Shown piece after piece: positions 1 through 8,092 of a DNA stretch of 10,291 nucleotides. The position numbers were made by a program, and so were the translations under genes. The stretch comes from Euperipatoides rowelli (Eukaryota; Onychophora; Udeonychophora; Euonychophora; Peripatopsidae). The notes beneath the pieces were generated by a model that saw nothing but the letters and a program-made list of their open reading frames with translations, was not told the origin of the DNA and searched no databases. The DNA is taken from assembly GCA_003024985.2 (NCBI GenBank), contig PXIH01S0001050.1; one strand, given 5' to 3'. Each line of letters starts with the position of its first letter. Within the stretch, counting starts at the first letter, position 1.

Positions 1-77
1 GGGGGGGTGGCTTGCGCCCCCAAAATGCGTGCGCCCCCCATGGTGCGGGGGTCGCGGGGCCACTATTTACGCCCCTG
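1..77. mobile_element. Truncated end of a hAT-like DNA transposon (window edge)
   Basis: This is a strongly GC-rich block in an otherwise AT-rich window, and it ends abruptly at GCCCCTG (71-77). Read on the minus strand it begins CAGGGGCGTAAATAGTGGCC and continues into C- and G-rich sequence, the style of many hAT termini (CAG first, then a G run). The base composition drops to normal AT-rich sequence right after position 77, which supports an insertion boundary there. The other end and the matching 8-bp target duplication lie outside the window, so the class is inferred from the terminus alone. An open frame from 7 to 198 crosses this boundary into the next element and is not a gene. Confidence 0.4.
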
Positions 78-109
78 TTTAGGAACTAATTTTAATAATA
101 AAAGCTACC

Positions 110-117
110 ATATAAAG
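110..117. repeat. Left target site duplication of the 118-856 hAT element
   Basis: ATATAAAG directly precedes the CAGGGG terminus and is identical to 857-864. An 8-bp duplication is the hAT signature and fixes the element boundary to the base. Confidence 0.9.
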
Positions 118-856
118 CAGGGGTGTCCAATCTTTTGGCTTCCCTGGGCCATATTGGAAGAAGAAGAATTGTATTGGGCCACACTTAAAATACACTAACA
201 ATAGCTGATGAACAAAAAAAAAAAAGGTCCGTGTATAATTTTCTGATATCTGCCACCACAGATAAGCAAAAAAGGTCCTTTTATAATCTAATTATGCGGC
301 ACCCCATTCGGAGGGTCTTTATAGTCCAGTCACAGATATAGAAAATGTACATATAGGCTATAAGTAATAAAACTTTTTTAATTTGTTTTTAGTATTGTTA
401 TTATAAAAGTGAAAATCAATCAAATTTCATGTCTTCTAAATAACAATAAACGCCTATCGTTTACAAAATGTAGGCTGAAATATCGATAATCGCAGCATTT
501 TACTCGACTGTTTGCACTTGGAAGATAACACACTGAAGCCACACACCCCAGTAAAACTGAAGCCATGCAAGCATACAAATAGCGAGGGCGTATGATGTGC
601 GGTGGCACAATGCCTAGCAAAAAATACATACTTGAATTCTTTTTCACAATTTTACGTGACATTGCAACATAGTCCTCTTGTTTTTTATTTATTAATTAAT
701 TTTATCAGTTTTTCGTTTCTTCTGGCTGAACTGTTTGCAATTATAATCACACAAAAATCTCGAATGTTTTAAGTAATTTTACGATTTTGTTTTGAGCCGC
801 ATCCATAGCCGTTCTGGGCCAGATGTGTCCAATGGGTCGCAGGTTGGACACACCTG
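118..856 (+). mobile_element. Complete non-autonomous hAT (Charlie-type) element, 739 bp, with perfect 8-bp TSD
   Basis: The left end is CAGGGGTGTCCAATCTTTTG. The right end, read on the minus strand, is CAGGTGTGTCCAACCTGCGA. The first 16 bases of the two ends agree at 14 positions. ATATAAAG occurs immediately outside both ends (110-117 and 857-864), which is the 8-bp target duplication expected of hAT transposition. From memory, the first ~100 bp (GGGCC-containing, GAAGAAGAAGAATTG, then ACACTTAAAATACACTAAC and GATAGCTGATGA-like) and the last ~110 bp (ATGTTTTAAG, AGCCGCAT, AGCCGTTCTGGGCC, GGTTGGACA) match both ends of a short mammalian hAT-Charlie family that I believe is MER30; the name is unverified. 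The centre (~230-740) is extra AT-rich sequence without a transposase. AAAAGGTCC occurs twice there (about 222-231 and 270-278). The element is therefore non-autonomous and would need a hAT transposase supplied in trans. Confidence 0.9.
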
Positions 857-864
857 ATATAAAG
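857..864. repeat. Right target site duplication of the 118-856 hAT element
   Basis: ATATAAAG directly follows the CACCTG terminus and is an exact copy of 110-117. The absence of mismatches suggests that the insertion is not extremely old, although the terminal repeats themselves differ at 2 of 16 positions. Confidence 0.9.
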
Positions 865-1947
865 GCTAATTAAGACTGCTAGTACATTATATTTTCAAGG
901 TTGTGAGGCTATTTAATTTATTTATTGTATATCATTTAACAAATCAATGCTTATTTTAATTAAAATGAACTATCCAAAGTGCTAAAATTTGAACTACTGG
1001 TTCTCAAATTATTTCAATGGTTAATAAATAAAACAGCTTTTTACCACAAAACAATAACAATGGCAGTAAACAAAAACATATTTTAAAAAAAAATCACTCG
1101 CATTTATTTTGCTTTATAATAAAATTCCATTTCACAAAAACATGCATCCATTGTTAGAGCCATGATTTAAAAATTTATTTCCAATGTAAATTTTCAGCAC
1201 ATTTTTAAAAATGTTTGCTAGTACAGTAGCCAATCGTATTTTTTCAATAAATTATTTTACATGTTCTGGTTCTTACAGTTGAAATATTTTCATTACAATT
1301 GACTTGTTGAATATTCGGTTTGCAACATTTGGAAAGTATTAATATTTACAAAACTTGACTAAAAATTGTACCTAAAGTTATGGGCACTAAAGCACAGAAT
1401 GAGTTTGAAACCCGACAGCTCTTCATTTAAGATAATTAATATTAGAAATTAATAAAATTATTCCAATTTGTGACGGCTTTTAATCTAATTATAATTATTA
1501 ATATTTTGACCTAAATAAAACTAGTAGGCTACTATGCTAGTAACGGCAATAAATATGTAGGAAAATTAATAGCTTCTGATGATAGCTGTTGTTAGCTAAA
1601 AATGTTATTTAATCATTAATAAATGCATGTTTTAAATTGCCGGTAAATTAACGTTTTCTTAGGATGAAATTGAAAAACGAAATATCATTAACTTTTTGAG
1701 CCATCTAGTGGGAGAATTTAAATATTTAAATGGCTATTTTAAATACTGGTTTGGTTGAATTAGTGCAAACTTAGGTACCAGTTTGCCCAACGGTGCAACC
1801 CATTCCGATATATATCTGGTTTATATTGGGGGGAAATCTATTTAAACAACTTTTAAATAAATCAAAATGGAATTTAATATTTATAGTGGTTTACTTAACG
1901 TACCAAGGTACCAGCACTGCAAATATTTTTTTTTCAATGTTAAAAAA
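865..1947. other. AT-rich spacer with no gene seen
   Basis: All frames are closed by frequent stops, and no splice-bounded exon, RNA gene or transposon end could be supported. The one small structure is a perfect 16-bp AT palindrome, ATTTAAATATTTAAAT, at 1716-1731, inside a longer imperfect AGCCAT/ATGGCT inverted repeat (about 1699-1735). In sequence this AT-rich such a palindrome can arise by chance. An open frame at 1793-2071 owes much of its length to the pyrimidine tract that follows and is not considered coding. Confidence 0.6.
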
Positions 1948-1996
1948 CCCCTTCCCCCTCCCCCCCCCCCCCCCCCCTTTTTTTTTTTCTTTCTCT
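1948..1996 (+). repeat. Polypyrimidine tract with C18 and T11 runs
   Basis: This 49-base stretch contains only C and T. It runs C4, T2, C5, T, then 18 consecutive C (1960-1977), 11 T (1978-1988) and a short mixed CT tail. The minus strand therefore carries G18, G5 and G4 runs that could form G-quadruplex structure, and the plus strand could form an i-motif or triplex. Homopolymers of this length are unstable and are often mis-sized by sequencing, so the exact run lengths should not be trusted. Confidence 0.85.
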
Positions 1997-2740
1997 AGAG
2001 ATAAGATACCATCTATTTCATTCATTTCGAGAAATACATGTAGCAAAATTCAGGGATTTAGTCCTAAATAAAAGTAAAAAAAATCTAACCTAGCCTATGC
2101 TACGGTACAGATAAATGCAGAAAAATAGTTTGCTACAAGAAAAATTGCAGTTACTGATTGCAGTTAGGCTACTTATAAAAAAATATAGCTAGTTACTTGA
2201 GTTAATTTGAAAAGTAACTAAATTATTTTCAAAATAAATTAGCATTTTTGTTTTCTAGACAGAATGTAGAAAAAAAATTCGGCCAGGGAATTTGGGTATG
2301 GTTCTGACCCAGGAGTAATGTATAGGTAGGAAGTTAGCTTACCCCAGCCCTAAAACAAAAATGTGGATTTAATCAACTAACGATGAAAATGTCAGTTATT
2401 CATATTGTTTATTTGATTTAGCCTAATGCAATGCGAATTAAGATGCTTACAAAGTGAAAAAAGCATAAATATTTTCAGTTTTTTAAAAAAAAATTCAATC
2501 AAATTTGGAAATTTACTGATTATAAGATTTTTTTAAATTAAGAATAAATATTTAAAAAAAATATCTAGGCTAGGCCTACCATGTTCTGAAATTTAAGAAA
2601 CTAAAAAATAATTTGGCAAATTTTAAAACGGAAATAATGAAAGATTAGCCACATCACACATTAAAGAAGCTGACTGAAAATTTGTTGTTTTTTTGTTTCT
2701 GATGAAAGCTGTAAAATAAAAATAACAGTGTTTTCTATAA
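1997..2740. other. AT-rich spacer with no gene seen
   Basis: The sequence is low-complexity A/T with several copies of the TAGGCT/AGCCTA motif (for example 2092, 2165, 2420, 2566 and the overlapping TAGGCC at 2571). No open frame, RNA gene or transposon terminus is supported. A slightly GC-richer patch around 2280-2350 shows no recognisable feature. Confidence 0.55.
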
Positions 2741-2862
2741 GCGATCCTGCGATCCGGTCGCAGCCTTCTGTGATTGAATCCTCTGTGTAGACAACCTCAT
2801 TGAGACAAGGTATTGAATTTTAGGCGATCCAATCACAACAATTTGATTGTGCAATCCAATCA
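2741..2862. repeat. Cluster of GCRATCC short repeats, transposon remnant possible
   Basis: GCGATCC occurs at 2741 and 2749 and, as the longer GCGATCCAATCA, at 2824-2835. GCAATCCAATCA follows at 2851-2862. The two 12-mers differ at one base and lie 27 bp apart. The area is GC-richer than its surroundings and also contains the hairpin at 2747-2763. This resembles a decayed terminal or subterminal repeat array of a small DNA transposon, but no matching ends or target duplication were found, so the identity is open. Confidence 0.4.
2747..2763. repeat. Short GC-rich hairpin
   Basis: CTGCGA (2747-2752) and TCGCAG (2758-2763) are exact reverse complements around the loop TCCGG. The hairpin overlaps the GCGATCC repeat cluster. 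Nothing nearby indicates a transcript that would use it as an RNA structure. Confidence 0.55.
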
Positions 2863-2948
2863 AGTGTAGAGTTGGCCTATAAGTAACATCTAAGTTAGGG
2901 TTCATATACGTCCCATTAACTTCCTTTAATTGACGCTTCCGTCTTGGG

Positions 2949-2971
2949 GTCCCAATAAGGCCTATTGGGAC
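2949..2971. repeat. Perfect 9-bp inverted repeat (GTCCCAATA/TATTGGGAC)
   Basis: GTCCCAATA and TATTGGGAC flank a 5-base AGGCC loop, giving a near-complete 23-bp palindrome. A related GTCCCATTAA lies about 40 bp upstream (near 2909), so the palindrome may belong to the same short-repeat island as 2741-2862. The sequence from here to about 3277 is AT-rich and holds no supported gene. Confidence 0.6.
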
Positions 2972-3277
2972 ACTTTAATGACATAATTTGACCCATATAT
3001 TACTATTTTTTTAAAATATTAATGAAACTATGAATGAATTTCAGTGACTTAATCTGAATATAATGAATCCGCATTTTAGGTTTCTAATATTTATAGCCTA
3101 AGATGTTTTTTTTCAGTGATTAAAATTCAAATATAAGCAAGTCATTAAGAGCGTATGAATATGATAGGCTACTTTCTGACTCATGTGATTTATATCTTTT
3201 GTTTAATTCTCACGCCTAAAGTGCTATATTTATAATGTTGTTGTCAGCTAGCAGCCTATAGACTATTTAATTTTATA

Positions 3278-4148
3278 GTGATCAAAATTGCTTACCTGCT
3301 GCCTAAAAATGTCAAAACATATACATTTACAGATGCTTTGGGGGAAGAATTTTCCATGGTTATTAAATGTACAAAGCCGGGTCTGAGCGAGAGAGTGGAA
3401 TGCTTAATTTGTGATTATGATGCGGTGTTTAGAGTAGAACTCGGAGGCAGATCTTATGTGCAGGACCCCCACAAAGGGGGATGGGTTGGTTGGGGCGGTT
3501 GTCCCAGAGACAGGGAAGCCCCCCTGTGTATGAACAAAGTCCATAAGAAACTACATAGTTATGACTAGGGGGTGATAAGAGAGGGGGCCCTGTAAACCTG
3601 AGTAAGGGGTTGTAAACTCAATAAAGAAAGATCAACAAAACAACCATACAACCAAAAAAAAAAGCTTATCAAATTTTCACACAAGAGGCCACTACAGCAT
3701 GTTCAAGGTGCCCCATAGGTCCATCAAAGGTAAACAAAACGGTCATACAACCAAAAATAAACAAAAAAGGCTATCAAATCTTCACAAACAGGAACCCTAT
3801 AAAAAAAAAAAGCTTGTCAAAAATATGAAATGTAGGGGCCCTGCTTATCATGTGACACAGCATTTGAAGTTTCAAAATTATAAATTTACTGAAGGTTCCA
3901 AGAATGTGATCTTTTTATATCTCATTGAAAGTTCCTCCAGAAGAAAAAAAACTTGCTGCCGAAGAGGGTACTTTTTGCTTACCACGCTTGCTTACATAAT
4001 CACAGTTTTACCGCAATGGACTGTACTAAGCAAAATAATAGCCTTTATGGAAAACGAATTCATGTGGTCAGAAGAAAACCAAGTCTAGTATTGTGAATGT
4101 TTTGCACCTTATGCTGAAAAGTTATTAAAAGAAGTTAATTTGAAATTG
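3278..4148 (+). pseudogene. Decayed hAT-like transposase gene, N-terminal part only
   Basis: The open frame 3278-3568 (96 codons) contains YTFTDALGEEF (residues 15-25) and then a zinc-finger-like segment VECLICDYDAVF...GGR, with C42, C45, the GGR at 57-58 and H65. From memory this pattern (TFTD, C-x2-C, F, GGR, H) is typical of the N-terminal DNA-binding finger of a hAT-related family. The usual second histidine spacing is lost. After a repeat-filled linker the expected next block appears, broken over three frames: KLAAEEGTF (about 3949), AYHACLHNHSF then MDCTK (3977-4030), KIIAF with NEF (about 4032-4060), KKTKSSIVNVL (about 4073-4105), and APYAEKLLKEV (4104-4136). At least four frameshifts and a stop are therefore needed. 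The only upstream initiator in frame is GTG, so no normal start survives. The catalytic core and C-terminal dimerisation region are absent. The family assignment is by recalled motif resemblance. Confidence 0.65.
3581..3843 (+). repeat. Imperfect ~100-bp tandem repeat inside the transposase linker
   Basis: AACAAAAC occurs at 3634 and 3733, CATACAACCAAAAA at 3645 and 3744, and TATCAAATTTTCACA (3667) is matched by TATCAAATCTTCACA (3772). These give a period of 99-105 bp for two units. A partial third piece (AAGCTTGTCAA at about 3810, comparable with AAGCTTATCAA at 3662) is out of register. The array is bracketed by two copies of GGGGCCCTG (3584-3592 and 3835-3843). It sits where the transposase linker would normally be short, so it adds several hundred bases. 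The open frame at 3699-4088 runs mostly through this array and is not regarded as a separate gene. Confidence 0.7.
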
Positions 4149-4202
4149 ATTATTTTGCAATGATTTATTAAAAAATGAATTTTAAATTATCAATTTCAAA
4201 TT
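4137..4202. repeat. Perfect 14-bp inverted repeat with 38-base spacer
   Basis: AATTTGAAATTGAT (4137-4150) is the exact reverse complement of ATCAATTTCAAATT (4189-4202). It begins right at the end of the recognisable transposase fragment, overlapping its final codons. It may be a secondary insertion, a transposon terminus remnant, or chance in AT-rich sequence. No target duplication was found outside the arms. Confidence 0.6.
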
Positions 4203-5110
4203 GGTAAATTTTTATGGTTTTTAAAAATAGGCTTATTTTATTAAATACTTGCTATGTGGGTGGGAGTTATTTTTTTTAAGTTCCATTTCAGTTATTTTTT
4301 TTTTTTTTAAGTATTAAATAGTTATACTGTATACAACTTCCAGTAATTCTAACTGAATGAAAAGAATAAAGGCAGCCAATAATAATATTCAATGTTTAAA
4401 TAAATAAATACTGTAAATGTAGAAAGCAAATTCCTGCTAAGCTATTAAAAATGAGTTTGTTGATTCAATGCAATTGAAGCAAGACGGGTTGAATCAAACT
4501 CTATAGATACAGTATACTACAGTCTGCAGTATAGATTACAGATGCACGTTCTTTAATACTGGTGTAATTCAACATTTTTATTAATTTCACAGATTCAATA
4601 ATATTGCTGGGTGCTTTGATTTAAAGAATTTATTCATGAATGTTTCTATTGAATAATCAATTAACAAGCTTGTCGACAAACATGATTTTTTTCTTTGCAA
4701 AGTGAGAAAAGCTGATTTGTATGCTATGTATATTTATTTCCAGTATTATTGTGTTTTTTTATACAATAGTTGTGTTTTTTTAAACTATTTTTTTGAATAT
4801 TGGATACATTATAGGCTTATTAATATGCAAAAGTTGTAAAACTATTGTTTTGAAGTAAATAAATTTCTAATTGATTTTAATCATTTAGTTTTTTTTTTAA
4901 AAAAAAAAGGTATAATGCCAATACATGATGCCAAAAATAAAGGCATGGCGGGGGAACATGGCGTACCGCATGCTATAAAGCTATGCAGGAACTGCTAGTT
5001 AATGACAATAATATTAGAAATAACATATTAGAATTAGATAATATTGGATGAAAGATAGATTTTTTTTTTGATCATTAAACAAAATATATTTTTATAGAAT
5101 TTTAACTAAA
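4203..5110. other. AT-rich spacer with no gene seen
   Basis: No coding or RNA feature is supported. I looked here for the missing transposase C-terminus and found nothing recognisable. Small structures are an imperfect palindrome around 4505-4535 (ATACAGTATACT and CTGCAGTATAGAT) and the T10A10 block listed separately. Confidence 0.55.
4889..4908. repeat. T10A10 perfect palindrome
   Basis: Ten T are followed by ten A, directly preceded by TTTAG (4884-4888). A similar TTTAGT plus T/A block occurs at 8903-8936. It is most likely a replication-slippage product. Such tracts disfavour nucleosomes, but no promoter elements are visible next to it. Confidence 0.7.
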
Positions 5111-5203
5111 TGGGGGATCGCACTTGCGTTTGAGATTTTCTCGTCTCATAATTGGGACGTTCCAAACTTGTTATATAGTTGGGTTCACACTTGCTTTTGA
5201 AAT
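5111..5203 (+). repeat. Short degenerate direct repeat (CACTTGC motif, 67-bp spacing)
   Basis: CACTTGCGTTTGAGA (5121-5135) and CACTTGCTTTTGAAA (5188-5202) match at 13 of 15 positions, and both follow a TGGG-containing lead (5111 and 5180). A small perfect hairpin, AATGGG-TTCA-CCCATT, lies downstream at 5271-5286. An open frame covers 5124-5393 but shows no recognised domain and no exon features, so it is not called as a gene. The repeat may be remnant transposon ends. Confidence 0.4.
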
Positions 5204-5856
5204 GGAACATTTTCAGGATCAGATACTGGCTACCCCGACACAATTCATATTGGCTAACAAATATACAGTAAATGGGTTCACCCATTCAATACATGGTCAT
5301 AAACGTACAGCAATAAATTATATACGGTACACAATATTCCAAGTGGTAAGAATTTTATTGGAGGCTATGTCGAATGCAATTTCATTTTACTGATAGACAT
5401 AGCCTAATTAAATCTTCTACAAAGTACAAATTTAATAAATAAAAAAAACTACTGTTGAAATGTCAAAAGATATCTCCATGCTGAATGAAAATGGCACATT
5501 CTTTCTAGATTGCATATTCAGCTATTAGCCAATCGTAAGCGAACTTAATAATGAAATTATAAAATTGATTTCTGAAACAAGCAATTAATTGTTCGTAGTT
5601 TTATTTAAAAAAATAATTTTTTTTTTGAAAAGCCTAGGCAAGGCAGACCTTCACATTAAGGTGTTCTTCCAGATCCTTTGTCAGATAGAAAGAAATATCC
5701 ATGTTCATAGCAAGATTTAATTATAGTACCTCCACCCATAATTTTATTGAAGATCGGTACAAATCTAAAGAATGGATCAGACATCCCAGCATATAAGCTT
5801 GAAAAATTAGTTAGGTATCTCGAATCCTAATTAAGAAAAAGTTAAAAAAAAAAAAT
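5204..5856. other. Spacer with no gene seen
   Basis: Apart from the hairpin at 5271-5286, the sequence is AT-rich with scattered homopolymers. AGCCTA motifs lie at 5401 and 5631. No coding, RNA or transposon feature is supported. Confidence 0.5.
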
Positions 5857-6052
5857 ATAATTCCTCATCTATAGTTATCTATCACTAGAGAACTAATTAT
5901 GTAATTTAACTGGAGAAATGCTCAATTAACTTTAACACTTTTAAGTTGTGTAAATAATTCCTCGTCTATAGTTATCTATCACTAGAGAACTATCTCTGTT
6001 ATTTAACAGGAGAAATGCTCAATTAACTTTAACACTCTTTTAAGTTGTGTAA
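5857..6052 (+). repeat. Tandem duplication, two units of 97 and 99 bp
   Basis: Unit 1 (5857-5953) and unit 2 (5954-6052) both begin ATAATTCCTC and end AAGTTGTGTAA. By hand alignment they differ by six substitutions, mostly clustered near unit positions 40-55, plus one 2-bp insertion (ACTTTT against ACTCTTTT). Each unit contains TAGTT...AACTA inverted arms around a CTATCACTAGAG centre. The units are directly adjacent, which indicates a local tandem duplication rather than two independent insertions. No coding function is visible. Confidence 0.92.
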
Positions 6053-6517
6053 ACTACAAAACAAAACAGTTTTTGACCAAAACTCTCTTTTGTAAACAAT
6101 TTATAGATTTATTAAGTTTGAAATATTAAATTTTAATAGCATTCTTGTAATTCAGTATCTTAGACTCATATTTATTTATTATAAATTAAATCCGAAACAT
6201 ATTTAGATTGTAAAAACATTAAAGATACTCCCAATAAGATAGGTAGGTCTAAAAATGAATTGTTTGGTCGAAAGACATTCCAGCAATTATTGAACATGCT
6301 GTTTGCTATTACGGTAATCTGATTACATATGAAAAAATATTGTGTAAAAAAAAATAATCAATAAATCTAACATTTTTAAAGGTTAGAAAAATTATATAAA
6401 CATTAAATAATCGTCAAAAAACATACTATCACCTAGATAAGTTAAAAAAAAAGTGACATGGGAAATTGTGACCTTTATACAACATTCTAAAAAGCATTTT
6501 TTTTAGGGGGCGGTTTA

Positions 6518-6606
6518 TAAAACGATCTATTTTCTTGATAAAACACCTATCTTTGGCATATTACATGTCATATGATATAGTAAATTGTCCACTAATGATC
6601 GTTTTA
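6518..6606. repeat. Perfect 10-bp inverted repeat, 89-bp span
   Basis: TAAAACGATC at 6518-6527 is the exact reverse complement of GATCGTTTTA at 6597-6606. The arms contain CGATC, which is uncommon in this AT-rich context. No target duplication is evident beyond the flanking TA-rich sequence, so the possibility of a miniature transposable element is only weakly supported. Confidence 0.4.
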
Positions 6607-7152
6607 ACATCTGAATCTCAGAAAACAAACAATTTGCACATGATTTAATGTAAAACTTGTCCTAAGGAAATGCATCCACTTAGTTGAAATTGGGTTTAGG
6701 CATTCTTTTGTTATTACAAAAAGGCAAATGTTTGGACTGAGATTGTAAGACTCTCAGACCACCTAGACTCCTAGAGGGATAATTTTAATTGGAAACAAAT
6801 CATATGACCTTTATCTACATAAAAAATAAGTTTATAAAAAAATATAAAGAGAAAATTTTAAAACTTGGACATTCTTAAAGCTACTGCAAAGTTTTCGTTG
6901 TGGCTCTACCTAGGTATCAATTTTCCCATGTTTAATTTGCATAGATGTATGTGGATTTTAGAAATTTGATATTTTCTTAATTTCAAACGAAGTTTTAAAG
7001 CAAAATAAAAAAGACATTTAATTAAAGTAGACTACAATGATTAAACTATATAAAAACAAAAAATCAGATTTTTATTCAAGTTATTTTTAGAGATCCTATG
7101 ATAATGAGAATTCTCCATTACTGTATAGTGTTTCCTGTAAAGCTTTATTGCA

Positions 7153-7174
7153 GGGGGGTGGGAGGGAAAGGGGG
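7153..7174 (+). repeat. Predicted G-quadruplex motif
   Basis: Four G runs (G6, G3, G3, G5) are separated by T, A and AAA, which meets the usual G3+N1-7 rule. It is a single G-rich island in A/T-rich surroundings and is preceded by CA, so CAG starts at 7151. A transposon terminus beginning there was considered but has no partner. Confidence 0.6.
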
Positions 7175-7609
7175 TCCCATGCCCTTTATTTTTTATTTAC
7201 TTCAAAATAATAGTTTTAAAAGTTTTAAACTTAGTTTAATATATCCTATATTTTAAAAATTAATACCAGTAGTTTGAGAAAATTTTTTTATAAAGTTATT
7301 TCTATTTAAAATATGTAGCCTATGTACGAGTTAACTGCTATGCTGGTTGAACTTTTTATCACTTAGTATCCATTTACGTGTATTAAGTCACTTAAATGAA
7401 AATAATTTTAAAAAAGTAAAACAAAAATATTTTTTCTCTAGGACTAATCTGGCTTCACCAAAGGAAAGTGTAAGACCCATAAATTCTGAATAATTCTAAT
7501 TCAATTAAGCAATTTGAATATTGGAGCGCTTTTTGGAGAAAATTTGAGATAGCGTGCTTTTAAAATTCTTTTGCTTCACTTGCATCTAATGTTTTAATTA
7601 ACAGTACCG

Positions 7610-7629
7610 TATACAGTCTATACTGTATA
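7610..7629. repeat. Perfect 8-bp hairpin (TATACAGT/ACTGTATA)
   Basis: TATACAGT (7610-7617) and ACTGTATA (7622-7629) pair around the loop CTAT. Related TATACTGTAT or ATACAGTAT strings recur near 4323, 4507 and 7777, so this may be a dispersed short motif rather than a regulatory site. Confidence 0.5.
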
Positions 7630-7849
7630 ACTAATTTATAATAGCTTAGCCCAAAGACGACGGAAGTAGCCCTCCATCTTTCATTGCTGGAGCATTGAGA
7701 AAATAGTTAAAAAGTTGAACGTCGCCATTTGTAAGATAGAAATATTAGCAATATAGGCCTATGTATAATTGTATATATACTGTATATCATCTATATATTA
7801 GCGCTTTTGAATATTTTAATAGTTAAGCTACGTAAATATTTAAAAGTTT

Positions 7850-7988
7850 CTAAGGTTTTTTTTTTTAATAGCAAAATAAATTTAATATTTAAATTGCCAC
7901 AAATGATCCGTTAATAATAATACGGTAATAATAAAAATATTTGTTCTATATCACGATTATAAATAGAAAAGGGGAAAAAAAACCTTAG
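7850..7988. mobile_element. Possible miniature inverted-repeat element, ~139 bp
   Basis: CTAAGGTTTTTTTT (7850-7863) is the exact reverse complement of AAAAAAAACCTTAG (7975-7988). If TA is taken as the target duplication, the element would run AGGTTTT...AAAACCT between TA dinucleotides, as in Tc1/mariner-type miniature elements. Eight of the 14 arm bases are homopolymer, so only CTAAGG is informative and chance cannot be excluded. The interior is AT-rich and non-coding. Confidence 0.35.
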
Positions 7989-8092
7989 TAGTAAATCTGT
8001 AGTATAGGCGTTTATTTTCTCTATAATGGCCGAATCATTTTGCAATCATTTTAGAGCCTGTGTAGTGGGTCTAATATAGGCTCTATACAATA

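Larger units (their letters stand above)
6053..7849. other. Long AT-rich spacer with no gene seen
   Basis: No frame stays open to a meaningful length and no RNA gene or transposon body is recognised. Three small structures stand out. A perfect 10-bp inverted repeat is TAAAACGATC (6518-6527) with GATCGTTTTA (6597-6606). A G-rich motif lies at 7153-7174. A hairpin is formed by TATACAGT and ACTGTATA around CTAT at 7610-7629. A patch at about 7640-7740 is slightly GC-richer but carries no recognisable gene. Confidence 0.55.

Noticed and set aside
7-198. Open frame of 63 codons at the left edge
   Set aside because: It crosses the boundary between two transposon ends and the ATATAAAG duplication, so it cannot be a natural gene.
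420-662. Reverse-strand open frame of 80 codons inside the hAT element
   Set aside because: No recognisable transposase or other domain. It lies wholly in the non-coding centre of a non-autonomous element.
1793-2071. Open frame with a run of prolines and phenylalanines
   Set aside because: The residues are simply the translation of the C18/T11 tract, and the rest is AT-rich with no domain.
4484-4500. GGGTTGAATCAAACT as a possible tRNA B box
   Set aside because: It departs from the GGTTCRANTCC consensus, and no cloverleaf or A box could be fitted upstream.
5124-5393. Open frame of 89 codons
   Set aside because: No known motif and no exon or signal-peptide features. A length like this can occur by chance in 10 kb.
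7151-7175. CAG followed by G runs as another hAT terminus
   Set aside because: No inverted partner and no 8-bp duplication. The G-quadruplex description is sufficient.
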